64,000 nt of DNA from Gemmatimonadaceae bacterium (GCA_016720905.1 JADKJT010000037.1:1-64000); one strand, 5' to 3'. Positions 14,450-22,241 are shown, counted from the first letter of the stretch. Made by a program: numbers and translations. The notes: generated from the letters alone by a model not told the origin.

Positions 14450-14676
14450 GGAAGCAATACGACTTTGCCAACGCCAAGAAGAACCCCTACGCGAAACGAC
14501 TGAAGAAGCCCGTCACGATTCGTTTGGACGAGTCCACGGTGGCGTACTTCAAAGCGCTGGCCGACGAGACCGAGCTGCCGTATCAGAGTCTGATCAACCT
14601 ATACCTACGCGACTGTGCGGCGTCGGGCCGTCGCCTGTCGATGGCCTGGCGCGCGGCGAAGTCGGGCGCCGCATAA
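14446..14676 (+). CDS. brnA: BrnA-family antitoxin
   Basis: The 76-residue protein has the BrnA layout: N-P-Y-A-K-R-L-K-K-P-V-T-I-R-L-D-E-S-T-V-A-Y-F-K-A-L-A, then P-Y-Q-S-L-I-N-L-Y-L-R-D-C-A. This is a ribbon-helix-helix DNA-binding domain with a short toxin-binding N-terminus, shorter than the brnA at 10359. It is intact although its toxin is frameshifted, so it may act as an orphan antitoxin. The stop overlaps attC 13. Confidence 0.9.
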   Translation: MRKQYDFANAKKNPYAKRLKKPVTIRLDESTVAYFKALADETELPYQSLINLYLRDCAASGRRLSMAWRAAKSGAA

Positions 14677-14765
14677 CGGCGCGTTGCAGTTGACAGCCGC
14701 GCTATTGTTGGCGCGCTGCACGCGCTCCTATTTGATGCGACTGCAACTGAACGCAAGTGTTAGAT
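14671..14765 (+). other. attC site 13 (divergent short type)
   Basis: Left core GCATAAC (14671-14677), right core GTTAGAT (14759-14765). L-box pair GTTGCAGTTGACAG / CTGCAACTGAACGC. The internal hairpin is different (GGCGCGC and GCGCG elements). The next gene's ATG (14764) overlaps the right core. Confidence 0.82.
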
Positions 14766-15180
14766 GGCGACAACCAACTTCAGCTGGAAGGCACTGCAAT
14801 TGGCGAAGGTCTTGAACGATCGCACCGCGCGTGCCCGACTTCGGAAACTGTTCCCACAGGAGTCACCCGACCTGACGTCGATCGACACGCCGTCACTGGT
14901 ATGCTGGATGAAGGAGTGCACCTTTCAGCAACTCGCTTGGCCGGGCTGGAGACTGGATGGGATCCGCTGGCGTCGTGCTCAGCGTCGGGCCCATGGCGAA
15001 TTCACGGAACGTCTCCTTGCGGACGCGGGCTCGCCGCAAGCTCCGTGCGACCATTGCCACGTGCGTCAGCCCACCCATCATGTAGCGTATCCGCCCGACG
15101 ACGATCCGTACTTCGCTCACTACTGCAAGGCGTGTGGACCTGACATGCCGACGGGATGGTTCGTGGTCACGGAAGCATAG
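14764..15180 (+). CDS. Unknown protein with a CxxC...CxxC zinc-ribbon-like segment
   Basis: The 138-residue protein has no export signal. Its C-terminal third contains C-D-H-C-H (about 97-101) and C-K-A-C-G (about 124-128) with H-H between, suggesting a structural zinc site. The N-terminal two thirds (Trp and Arg rich) match no family I know. The ATG overlaps the attC core, leaving no room for a ribosome-binding site on the cassette itself, so translation may depend on the upstream sequence or start later. It is the last recognisable cassette gene. Confidence 0.6.
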   Translation: MATTNFSWKALQLAKVLNDRTARARLRKLFPQESPDLTSIDTPSLVCWMKECTFQQLAWPGWRLDGIRWRRAQRRAHGEFTERLLADAGSPQAPCDHCHVRQPTHHVAYPPDDDPYFAHYCKACGPDMPTGWFVVTEA

Positions 15181-15489
15181 CGCCGTGCTGCGCCAACTCG
15201 TCAAACCCAACGAAATGTTGTTCCCCTGCACGGAGTAGATTTGACGTCCAGCGCCGATGCGTGACAGGAGCGTATAACGGCCGAGCGTGGCGGCGGGCGG
15301 GAAATTCACAGGCAGAAATGTGTCGAGCAGTAGGACGTTTGACCACGCCGAGCGACGAGAAAACGGTGCCAGCACGGGAACTCTCCCCGGTCGACCTGGC
15401 GTCGTGGGGCGGCAGTCCCCGTGCGTAGTAAATGAGCCGAAATCGGCGAGGTCTGCGCGTATTGGCATGGACCACCAGCCTACCTGCCT
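15175..15489. other. Probable end of the cassette array; possible half attC and gene remnants
   Basis: GCATAGCGCCGTGCTGC at 15175-15191 resembles the left half of the local attC sites, but no matching right half follows. The rest of this 300-bp stretch has no credible + strand gene. On the minus strand, about 15180-15330 reads like natural protein (F-P-P-A-A-T-L-G-R-Y-T-L-L-S-R-I-G-A-G) without a proper start, which suggests a remnant. Confidence 0.35.
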
Positions 15490-15609
15490 ATGCGCCGCCT
15501 CTCCTTTCCTGTCCTGCTGTTGCTCCTCCTCGCCGCGTGCGGTGGCGGCGGCGACGCCATTTCCCCGCCTCCGACGCCCGGACCGACGCCGTCGAACGTA
15601 CCGGCCGCG
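15490..15609 (+). pseudogene. 5' fragment of a lipoprotein gene
   Basis: ATG 15490 begins a clean lipoprotein signal (V-L-L-L-L-L-L-A-A-C-G-G-G-G) and a proline-rich spacer (S-P-P-P-T-P-G-P-T-P). Such starts lead into Ig-like surface lipoproteins in this genome (compare 39797-42649). After about 40 residues the sequence becomes the antisense of another gene, so only the head of the gene survives. Confidence 0.5.
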
Positions 15610-15684
15610 CTAGCGGTGGGGCTGCGCAGCCACGCGCGACGCAACCAGCATCGTCGCGACGAGCGCGAGCGACCACGCTTTCAC
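15610..15684 (-). pseudogene. Truncated secreted-protein gene (signal peptide only)
   Basis: A GTG at 15684 overlaps the stop of the upstream gene by four bases (GTGA) and encodes a good signal peptide (V-K-A-W-S-L-A-L-V-A-T-M-L-V-A-S) followed by A-A-Q. It stops after 24 residues. The body appears to have been lost at a breakpoint next to the lipoprotein fragment on the other strand. Confidence 0.45.
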
Positions 15685-16691
15685 TTACGCCACCACACCA
15701 CCAACGACACGCCACAGTCGGACGGGGGCACCACCGCCATCTCGCGCTTGTTCTGCTCAAACTTGTCCGCCGCGCCACCGCCGTTCGGCCGAACCGTGGT
15801 GCGAACGCCGGGATTGATGTACGCCTCGACAAACTCCAAGTCCTTTGCCGTGATCGCCCACAGCGGGAGCGTGCGCTTGGGATCGCCGTTCTCCATCACC
15901 GGACAGTCCGGGTTCATGAGGTGCCCACTGGCAAAGCTGCCAATCGCGCGCAAGTCCGTGAACCCGAGCCGCTCGATGTCCTCACGCGAAAAAAACTTGC
16001 TCGTCGCTGGCGCGGCGCGCAGCACGCGCAGGTTCTGGTCAAACAGCATGGCGCCGTAGCGCGGATCGCTGTCTTTCGTTTCGGGCAGCATCCACGCAGC
16101 GATCTTGCGGCCCGTGTCCTTCGGGACGGTGACACTGACCACCTGCCGCCGGAATCCACCGCGTCGCAGCACGACCATGTACGTACCGGCCCGCACGGGC
16201 AGGAAGAAGGCGCCGACGGAATCGGTCTCGACCGATTGATTCGTGCCAACCACCTGCACCTTCACACCGCCGAGCGGCCGATAGCCTGTATCGGCGACGA
16301 CACCGCTCAATCCACCGCGAGCGGCCACCGTCACCACAGACGGCAACGAAAACGGGACACGCTTCAGCACAATCGCGACCGTGCCTGCACCGTCTTTCAC
16401 AGACACCTTCACCGATGCAGGAGCAAATCCGACCCGACGCACTTGCAGCGTGTACTTGCCGTTCGCGAGCTGATCGACGGTGAACGCGCCATCGGCGCGC
16501 GATCGCACTCGCGTGCGGAGTTGCATCACCAGCACTTCAGCGCCTTCCACCGGGCGACCGACGTCGTCTCGTACGACGCCACTGATCGCGCCCGTAACGG
16601 GTTGCGCGTCCTGCGCGCGGGCCGACGTCGTGACTGCCACCAACGCGACCGCGGCGAGCGCAGTCGGAATCCATCGAAGAATGCGACGCAT
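15681..16691 (-). CDS. Secreted protein with two carboxypeptidase-regulatory-like domains
   Basis: The 336-residue exported protein (signal peptide to about residue 27, A-R-A-Q) has a first domain G-A-I-S-G-V-V-R-D-D-V-G-R-P-V-E-G-A-E-V near 34-53. A second follows, with G-L-S-G-V-V-A-D-T-G-Y-R-P-L-G-G-V-K-V near 120-139. Its C-terminal part has two cysteines (N-P-D-C-P and S-D-C-G-V) and no enzyme motif. Such proteins are abundant surface or periplasmic binders in this phylum. An in-frame GTG at 16712 is an alternative start. The gene ends by overlapping a truncated downstream gene. Confidence 0.75.
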   Translation of the reverse strand: MRRILRWIPTALAAVALVAVTTSARAQDAQPVTGAISGVVRDDVGRPVEGAEVLVMQLRTRVRSRADGAFTVDQLANGKYTLQVRRVGFAPASVKVSVKDGAGTVAIVLKRVPFSLPSVVTVAARGGLSGVVADTGYRPLGGVKVQVVGTNQSVETDSVGAFFLPVRAGTYMVVLRRGGFRRQVVSVTVPKDTGRKIAAWMLPETKDSDPRYGAMLFDQNLRVLRAAPATSKFFSREDIERLGFTDLRAIGSFASGHLMNPDCPVMENGDPKRTLPLWAITAKDLEFVEAYINPGVRTTVRPNGGGAADKFEQNKREMAVVPPSDCGVSLVVWWRK

Positions 16692-16820
16692 TCCTGATGA
16701 TCCCGACCGCACCCGCCGCTGTCAAGCCAATTCCTACTTCGCCATGAACTGTCGCTCGTTGCACACCCGCGACCGCAGCAACGCCCAACCGACGGGACGC
16801 AGGGCTTTCAAATTTGTACC

Positions 16821-16964
16821 GTGGCGAACGACAAATACTGGGCAGAGCTCACAGTGCGCAGCGTCAACGCGTACAACCGCAAGAAGCTCGAGGTGTTGAA
16901 TCAGCTGCTGGATGTCGTGGAGCAGCCCCCCAATCGGATCCCGTCGGATCTGCAGCCGGTATAG
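16821..16964 (+). CDS. Possible 47-residue protein
   Basis: A GTG at 16821 opens a short frame with natural sequence (A-N-D-K-Y-W-A-E-L-T-V-R-S-V-N-A-Y-N-R-K-K-L-E) and an amphipathic helix (L-N-Q-L-L-D-V-V-E). It might be the head of a longer protein cut by the stop at 16962. There is no clear ribosome-binding site. I do not recognise it. Confidence 0.3.
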   Translation: MANDKYWAELTVRSVNAYNRKKLEVLNQLLDVVEQPPNRIPSDLQPV

Positions 16965-17118
16965 GCATTGCGCGACGGCCGATTCTGTCGCAACGTCGGC
17001 GGGTCGCTGGAGCGGGCGAAGGAGGCCCGGTCGAGATGGTCTCACCGCTCTTGGCAGAAACCAGCAGCCCGCGGAGCAAGAAGGGTTCCTCTCACTACGA
17101 TCGCGCATTCGAGGTTTC

Positions 17119-17505
17119 ATGAAACGAGTCACTGGCATCGGCGGCATCTTTTTCAAGGCGAAGGACGCGCCGTTACTGCGAACCTGGTACAAGCGGCATT
17201 TGGGAATCGATGTCCAGGTTTGGGGCGGAGCGTCCTTCGATTGGACCGACGCCGAGGGCAAGCCGGTTGCAGGTACTACGGCCTGGTGTATCAATCCACA
17301 GGAAGGCGATCACTTTGCTCCCAGCTCTGCTCCCTTCATGGTCAACTACCGCGTGGAAGACCTCCACGCCCTGGTCGGGATCTTGAAGGAGGAAGGCTGC
17401 GATGTGCTCGAGAAGATTGAAGAATCCGAGTATGGAAAATTTGCCTGGGTCATTGATCCTGAGGGCAACAAGGTCGAGCTCTGGCAGCCCCCTCAAGGCC
17501 AATGA
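17119..17505 (+). CDS. VOC (glyoxalase/bleomycin-resistance) family protein
   Basis: The 128-residue cytoplasmic protein has the paired beta-alpha-beta-beta-beta units of the vicinal-oxygen-chelate fold. It begins G-I-G-G-I-F-F-K-A-K-D-A-P-L-L-R-T-W-Y-K-R-H-L-G and ends A-W-V-I-D-P-E-G-N-K-V-E-L-W-Q-P. The Glu of V-E-L-W is a usual metal ligand. These proteins act as small metal-dependent lyases, dioxygenases or binding proteins; the substrate is not deducible. A DUF3830 gene follows 10 bp later, probably in the same transcript. Confidence 0.9.
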   Translation: MKRVTGIGGIFFKAKDAPLLRTWYKRHLGIDVQVWGGASFDWTDAEGKPVAGTTAWCINPQEGDHFAPSSAPFMVNYRVEDLHALVGILKEEGCDVLEKIEESEYGKFAWVIDPEGNKVELWQPPQGQ

Positions 17506-17514
17506 GCGGGCCAG

Positions 17515-17931
17515 ATGACCATGTTGACGGTACGAATCGGTTCGATGGTGTTCACCGCCACGCTTGAATCTGCACGCGCACCACGGACAACCGCCGCGTT
17601 CCTGGCGCGCCTCCCGTTTGAAGGACAACTCGTCCAGGCGCGCTGGAGCGGCGAGGCGGGCTGGGTGCCACTCGGCGACTACGATCTTGGAGTCGCCTAT
17701 GAGAACGCGACGAGTTACCCGGCTCCGGGACAGGTCCTTTGGCACCCACCCGGGCTGAGCGAAGCAGAGCTTCTCTTGCCGTATGGCAGTACATGCTTTT
17801 CCAGCCGGGTCGGCCAACTGGCGGGCAACCACTTTCTGACGATCCATGATGCACGTGGCGATCTCGCTGAGCTTGGGCGCAGACTGCTTCACGATGGTGC
17901 GCAGCCGATCAGCTTCCAGCTGATCGAGTGA
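17515..17931 (+). CDS. DUF3830 (cyclophilin-like) family protein
   Basis: The 138-residue protein matches DUF3830: an N-terminal beta strand pair (V-R-I-G-S-M-V-F-T-A-T-L-E-S-A-R-A-P-R-T), R-W-S-G-E-A-G-W-V-P-L-G, and the signature L-P-Y-G-S-T-C-F-S-S-R-V-G-Q-L-A-G-N-H-F. The fold is cyclophilin-like but no catalytic role is established. Probably co-transcribed with the VOC gene. Confidence 0.85.
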   Translation: MTMLTVRIGSMVFTATLESARAPRTTAAFLARLPFEGQLVQARWSGEAGWVPLGDYDLGVAYENATSYPAPGQVLWHPPGLSEAELLLPYGSTCFSSRVGQLAGNHFLTIHDARGDLAELGRRLLHDGAQPISFQLIE

Positions 17932-18045
17932 GTCAGTCAGTGAACTGGTCGGTGGCGTTCTCACCGATGTGTGCCCACCGAATCCGAGCATCCTGAGTCG
18001 CTGCAACCGAGGCCACACACCGACCGCTGTCGACGGGAGGAATAG

Positions 18046-18372
18046 ATGTTCATTCTTGGACTCTTGATCGCCGCAGTGCCCCTTGGATTCGGCGCGCTGC
18101 GCGCTGTCACAACCGGAAGTGACTGGCGGTATCTCTGGGTGGCGGTCAGTGCCTGCACGATTGCGCTGGGCGTCCTGTGGTTCCGACGACAGGTGAGCGG
18201 GCCTTCACTGGGCCGCATCGCCACCGCCTTCGTCGCTGCCGGGGTCGCTGCGGCCGCGCTGGCGTTTGCACAGGGCGCGACGTCGGTCGCCGCCGTCTTG
18301 ACCGTGGCTGGCGGGTTTGGACTCTGCGAGGCGATTGGACTCGGTCTGGCGTTCCGCGCGCGCGCCGGCTAA
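18046..18372 (+). CDS. Small four-helix membrane protein
   Basis: The 108-residue protein is mostly hydrophobic with about four membrane helices and an R-F-R-R-Q loop near 46. GGAGG lies just upstream of the ATG (GGGAGGAATAG). No family recognised. It stands alone between the DUF3830 gene and the sigma-factor operon. Confidence 0.65.
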   Translation: MFILGLLIAAVPLGFGALRAVTTGSDWRYLWVAVSACTIALGVLWFRRQVSGPSLGRIATAFVAAGVAAAALAFAQGATSVAAVLTVAGGFGLCEAIGLGLAFRARAG

Positions 18373-18687
18373 CCACGTTGGTGCGGAGAACCATTTGTCC
18401 AATGAACATTCCGAAACAGGAAAGTTCATCGCATGAACGGTTTGTTCGACGTGAAAGTCCGCGCGCCATCCCGCGTGATATTGCTGGCCAACGCCATGGT
18501 TCCACTCCGACGTGGTGGATTGGAATCGCGGATGATCCGGACGTTGGGTATCGACAGAAAATTCTAGCCTGTGCGAGGGGCACCATTCCCCGGTTCCCCG
18601 GGAGAAAGCGGGAGTGTCCAATTCCGGCCTGCCCGCGCGTCATCAGGTGTCGACCGGATGAACCGGCGGCACTCACAAGGAGATGTC
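18373..18687 (+). promoter_or_regulatory. Leader of the DGPF/sigma operon with a candidate ECF promoter
   Basis: This 315-bp gap has no credible gene. TGTCCA (18615-18620), a 17-bp spacer and CGTC (18638-18641) resemble the TGTCGA/CG(A/T)C promoters reported for ECF42-type sigma factors, and a TGTCGA also occurs at 18648-18653. The first arrangement leaves a 5' leader of about 40 nt. This is suggestive only. Confidence 0.3.
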
Positions 18688-19023
18688 ATGCCGAAGTATC
18701 TGTGCCTGCAGCGACGACTGGCCGCTGGAAACGCCGAACGTCCCTCACCCGCGCAAATGCAGGATATGTACGCGAAGTTCGGCGCCTGGCAGCAGAAGTT
18801 CAGCGCGAACATCGTAGACATGGGCGGAAGACTCGGTGAGGGGAAGCTCACCACCGCGAATCCGGCGCCGGATGGACCGTTCGTGGAGATCAAGGAGCTC
18901 GTTGGCGGCTACATGATCGTCTCGGCGGAGAGTCTGGAGCAGGCGATTGCGGTGGCCCGTGAATGCCCGGGGCTAGTTGGCCCTGGATCCGGCGTGGACG
19001 TCATCGAAATACGTACTCCTTGA
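18688..19023 (+). CDS. YCII-related DGPF-family protein
   Basis: The 111-residue protein carries the name-giving P-D-G-P-F motif (about 63-67) and the flanking G-E-G-K-L-T and V-G-G-Y-M-I-V-S-A-E-S-L-E-Q-A-I segments of YCII/DGPF proteins. Genes of this family are regularly encoded beside ECF42 sigma factors and are thought to be their regulatory targets; biochemical function is unknown. GGAG lies 6-8 bp before the ATG. Its stop overlaps the sigma factor's TTG start by four bases. Confidence 0.9.
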   Translation: MPKYLCLQRRLAAGNAERPSPAQMQDMYAKFGAWQQKFSANIVDMGGRLGEGKLTTANPAPDGPFVEIKELVGGYMIVSAESLEQAIAVARECPGLVGPGSGVDVIEIRTP

Positions 19024-20298
19024 GCACACCCGCGCTGCTGGCCGAGCACTTTTTCCGTCACGAATATGGCCGACTGGTCGCGACGCTCTCGCGGCGGGTT
19101 GGAGCGCAACACCTCGACGCGGTCGAGGACGCGGTGCAGTGTGCGTTGATGTCCGCACTCGAAACGTGGACGGTGGCGGGCGTGCCGGACAATCCGACCG
19201 CCTGGCTCTATCGCGTGGCGCAGAACCGGCTTTGGGGCGAACTGCGGCAACACACGCGCCGCCGTCGCATCATGGAGCAGCAAACCATCCAAGCCTCCAC
19301 CGTCCTGCCGGATCCCGTGGACCCGTCTCTCGCCGGGGACATGGAGGACAACCTGCTGCGCATGCTGTTTGTGTGCTGCGACGCGGCGATCCCAACGGAG
19401 TCGCAGCTGGTATTGGCTTTGAAGATTCTGTGTGGATTCGAAGTGCGCGAGATCGCGTTTCGACTGTTCACGAGCGAAGCCAATGTGTACAAGCGGCTCG
19501 GTCGAGCGCGCGATCGACTGCGGGCGCTGCCGCCACACACCGACGACCTTTCCGCGGGGCAATACGCGTCCCGGCTCCCCTCCGTGCGAACGATTCTCTA
19601 TCTGATGTTCACGGAGGGCTACCTTTCGACACACGCGGAGTCGGCCATCCGCAGCGAACTCTGCGCCGAAGCGATACGACTGACCGTCATCCTGGCGAAA
19701 CATCCGGTGGGCGAGTCGCCGGAAACGTCAGCGCTGGTGGCCCTGATGCATCTGCATTCGGCGCGGTTGACCGCCCGTCTTGACGGAACAGGCGGGCTCC
19801 TGCTGCTTGAGGAGCAGGACCGCGCGAGCTGGGATCAGAGGGAGATCGCGTGCGGACTGTCGTGGCTGGCCAGGTCGGCGGCCGGCGAGGAGTTTTCCCG
19901 GTACCATGCTGAGGCGGGGATTGCCGCCGAACACTGCCTTGCCCCGACCTTCCAGGAAACCAACTGGAGCAAAGTCGTCGAGTACTACAGCCTCCTTGAA
20001 CGAATCGCACCGTCCGCCATCCATAAGCTGAACCGCGCGGTGGCCATTGCAGAGCTACAGGGGCCCGGTTGCCGGCCTCGCGGTGCTCGACGGTTTTCAC
20101 CCTCCGACGTGGCTGGCCGATTCATATATGTGGGCAGCGGTGTTGGCCGATTTGCATCGGCGGTGCGGGAATGCAGATACGGCCAGCCGCTATCGCGCGC
20201 TCGCTTGTCAATTGGCTCCCACTGCGGCGGTCAGGCAGGTTCTGCAGCGTCGCCTCAATCTTCATCCGCTCCATCCCCTGCCGACCGGAACCGAATGA
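19020..20298 (+). pseudogene. ECF42-type RNA polymerase sigma factor with a frameshift in the C-terminal extension
   Basis: The protein has sigma-70 region 2 (E-D-A-V-Q-C-A-L-M-S-A-L and W-L-Y-R-V-A-Q-N-R), region 4 (F-E-V-R-E-I-A-F-R-L-F-T-S-E-A-N-V-Y-K-R-L-G-R-A-R) and the long TPR-like extension that defines ECF42 factors. After L-N-R-A-V-A-I-A-E-L-Q-G-P (about 20065) an extra G throws the frame. The true end (V-A-G-L-A-V-L-D-G-F-H and L-A-D-S-Y-M-W-A-A-V-L-A-D-L) continues in another frame to TGA 20296-20298. The shifted frame instead fuses into the SnoaL gene. The C-terminal extension is needed for ECF42 activity, so this factor may be inactive unless the extra base is a sequence error. 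The start is taken as TTG 19020, coupled to the DGPF gene. Confidence 0.82.
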
Positions 20299-20765
20299 CT
20301 CTCGGACGAGCCCTTCTCAATTCACTGTCTGCGCTCGCGCTCGTGTGCGGTTGCACGCGCTCGGCACCGACACCTCGCCAAACTGGACCTGAGGCCAATC
20401 GTCAGTTCGTATTGGCTTTCTACAGGGAAGGCCTTACAGGCAAGCAACCGCGACAGGCTTTCGAGCGGTACATGGCTCCTGACTTCATCGAGCACAAGCC
20501 GGATGTCGACGCGGGCACCCGCGCGGCCACCATCGCCTTCCTCGAGGAACTTATCAAGAGCATGCCAGATCCGCGCTGGGAGGTGATTCGCACGATTGCC
20601 GAGAACGATCTGGTCTTCCTGCACGCTCGTTTCACACCTGCGGCCGGCGCACCGTCGTATGCTGTTGCCGACGTGTTTCGTCTGCGCGATGGTCGAATCG
20701 TGGAACACTGGGATGTCGTCGGCGGTCCTCCGGCCGTGTCGCGCAATCCCAACTCGCGTTTCTAG
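20295..20765 (+). CDS. SnoaL-like (NTF2-fold) lipoprotein
   Basis: The 156-residue protein starts with a lipoprotein signal (A-L-A-L-V-C-G-C). It continues with a SnoaL-like fold: Y-M-A-P-D-F-I-E-H-K-P near 58-68, V-I-R-T-I-A-E-N-D-L-V-F-L-H near 99, and D-V-F-R-L-R-D-G-R-I-V-E-H-W-D-V near 129-144. Proteins of this kind are small polyketide-cyclase-like hydratases or binders with unknown substrate. The ATG overlaps the native sigma stop (ATGA), so it belongs to the same operon. Confidence 0.85.
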   Translation: MTLGRALLNSLSALALVCGCTRSAPTPRQTGPEANRQFVLAFYREGLTGKQPRQAFERYMAPDFIEHKPDVDAGTRAATIAFLEELIKSMPDPRWEVIRTIAENDLVFLHARFTPAAGAPSYAVADVFRLRDGRIVEHWDVVGGPPAVSRNPNSRF

Positions 20766-20811
20766 CCCGCAGGAATGTCCCCGCCGCATCGGCGTTCAGC
20801 CTCGACCTCAT

Positions 20812-21498
20812 TCACCCGCGCCGATGTGATTCATCCTGGCGCAGTTTCCCCCGCAGCGCACGAGACAGCACCACTGCCGCAACCAACGCGGCTGCCCCCA
20901 ATGCCAGCAGCAGTCCGATCCGTCGCTCAACGAATCCCTCCCCCAGCAGGACGGTGCCCACCGCATAGGGGAGTTCAGCGATGGCCAGCGCCAACAGATA
21001 AACGCTGGGCGAATAGCGCACGAGTCCCAGCAGATAGCCGGGAATCTCTGATGGGAAGGCGAGTTGAATCAGCAGGACGACGCCGAACGGCGTCCGTTGT
21101 GTGAGTCGTTGTTCAAGTTGCGCCAGGAGCGTCGCTGATGCCAACCGCTGTACAACCGGTCGTCCAAGGAGCCGCGCCAACGTGTATGCCGCGACACCGC
21201 CGAGCATCCAGCCAAGCCACAATAGGAAGGCCGTGAGTACTGGTCCCCAGGCGTACACGGCCGGTGCCACCAGCACGGCACTCGAGAAGAATGCCAGCAT
21301 GGCGGAAAGCGCCGCGAGGAGGACAAAGACCGTCGCACCGGCCGTCGGGTGCTGGGCAATGATGCGATCGAAGCCGGCAAACACCCTGATCATCGCCGCA
21401 TGCAATCCGCTTGACGACGCGAGTGCTACCAGTCCGACGATCAGGACCGTCGAAACAACCGCGCGGGCGGTCAGCGGAGAGATGCGGTCGTGGGTCAT
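20812..21498 (-). CDS. TVP38/TMEM64 (VTT domain) membrane protein
   Basis: The 228-residue protein has six or so membrane helices and the VTT-domain core. Its motifs are A-P-A-V-Y-A-W-G-P, a G-W-M-L-G-G-V-A-A-Y-T-L-A-R-L-L-G-R-P-V segment, and L-I-Q-L-A-F-P-S-E-I-P-G-Y-L-L-G. VTT proteins are linked to phospholipid scrambling or transport in the cytoplasmic membrane. I chose the ATG at 21498; upstream in-frame codons extend into the next gene's promoter. It is divergent from the RibD-like gene. Confidence 0.88.
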   Translation of the reverse strand: MTHDRISPLTARAVVSTVLIVGLVALASSSGLHAAMIRVFAGFDRIIAQHPTAGATVFVLLAALSAMLAFFSSAVLVAPAVYAWGPVLTAFLLWLGWMLGGVAAYTLARLLGRPVVQRLASATLLAQLEQRLTQRTPFGVVLLIQLAFPSEIPGYLLGLVRYSPSVYLLALAIAELPYAVGTVLLGEGFVERRIGLLLALGAAALVAAVVLSRALRGKLRQDESHRRG

Positions 21499-21647
21499 GC
21501 GCGTGCGTCGGAAGATAGCTCCCGGCCGCGAGGTTGGCGGGACCATGTGGCGACGGTGGGATGTGCGCTCTACTTTCCGGGACGGCCCCCGTGGGGCGAC
21601 GCCCGAGCGGTACCGATGCTCGTCACACTCGACGTCAGGACGAAACC

Positions 21648-22241
21648 GTGGCTCTACCTGATTCCCGCGTCACGATCCACATGGTGGCGAGCCTCGACGG
21701 CTTCATCGCGCGCAGGGACGGGCGTGTCGATTGGCTCGAGACGTCTGATGCATTCGAAGGCGGGGACACCATGGACCCGGAATTTGTCGAGGCGTTCCTC
21801 AAGACGATCGACTGCTACGTCATGGGGTCGCGCACCTATGAGACCGCGTTTCGTTTTGACGCCCAAGGGTTGGGGTGGGCGTATGGCGACAAACCCACGT
21901 TCGTTCTCACACGTCGCGAATTGCCGCGGACGCGAGATACCGTCGAATTCCATTCGGGTGATTTCGCGGCGTTCGTGAAAACGCGTCTGCGGCCCAGATA
22001 TCGTTCCATCTGGGTTGTTGGAGGCGCGGACGTTTCCACCGAGTGTCTCCGTCTCGGGCTGGCAGACGAGGTTCGCTATTCCATCATGCCCGTACTGATT
22101 GGCGATGGAATTCCATTCTTCGGGATGCTTGACGGAGACACCGCTCTCCATCTGGCGGAGGTCAAAGCGTATCAGAGCGGCATGGTGGACCTTCGGTACG
22201 AGGTGCGAGGACCTCTTTCGACACTCGGCGGCACTCCGTGA
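21648..22241 (+). CDS. RibD C-terminal-domain (dihydrofolate-reductase-like) protein
   Basis: The 197-residue protein has the DHFR-like fold of RibD C-terminal domains: M-V-A-S-L-D-G-F-I-A-R-R-D-G-R-V-D-W-L near the start, Y-V-M-G-S-R-T-Y-E near 62-70, K-P-T-F-V-L-T-R-R-E, and V-V-G-G-A-D-V near 124. It lacks the deaminase domain of full RibD, so it probably reduces some pterin-like or other carbonyl substrate with NADPH. GTG 21648 is the first start compatible with the family N-terminus. Confidence 0.88.
   Translation: MALPDSRVTIHMVASLDGFIARRDGRVDWLETSDAFEGGDTMDPEFVEAFLKTIDCYVMGSRTYETAFRFDAQGLGWAYGDKPTFVLTRRELPRTRDTVEFHSGDFAAFVKTRLRPRYRSIWVVGGADVSTECLRLGLADEVRYSIMPVLIGDGIPFFGMLDGDTALHLAEVKAYQSGMVDLRYEVRGPLSTLGGTP

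Noticed and set aside
4200..14770. Regularly spaced similar repeats that could suggest a CRISPR array
   Set aside because: The repeats are about 90-135 nt, imperfect, have conserved outer cores and separate protein-coding cassettes of very different length; they are attC sites.
15432..16697. Long + strand frames opposite the secreted protein
   Set aside because: Arg/His-rich translation with no family match, fully antisense to the gene at 15681-16691.
18963..20765. A single 600-codon sigma factor/SnoaL fusion protein
   Set aside because: The frame crosses from sigma to SnoaL only because of one extra base; both parts have proper separate ends and starts in family frames.
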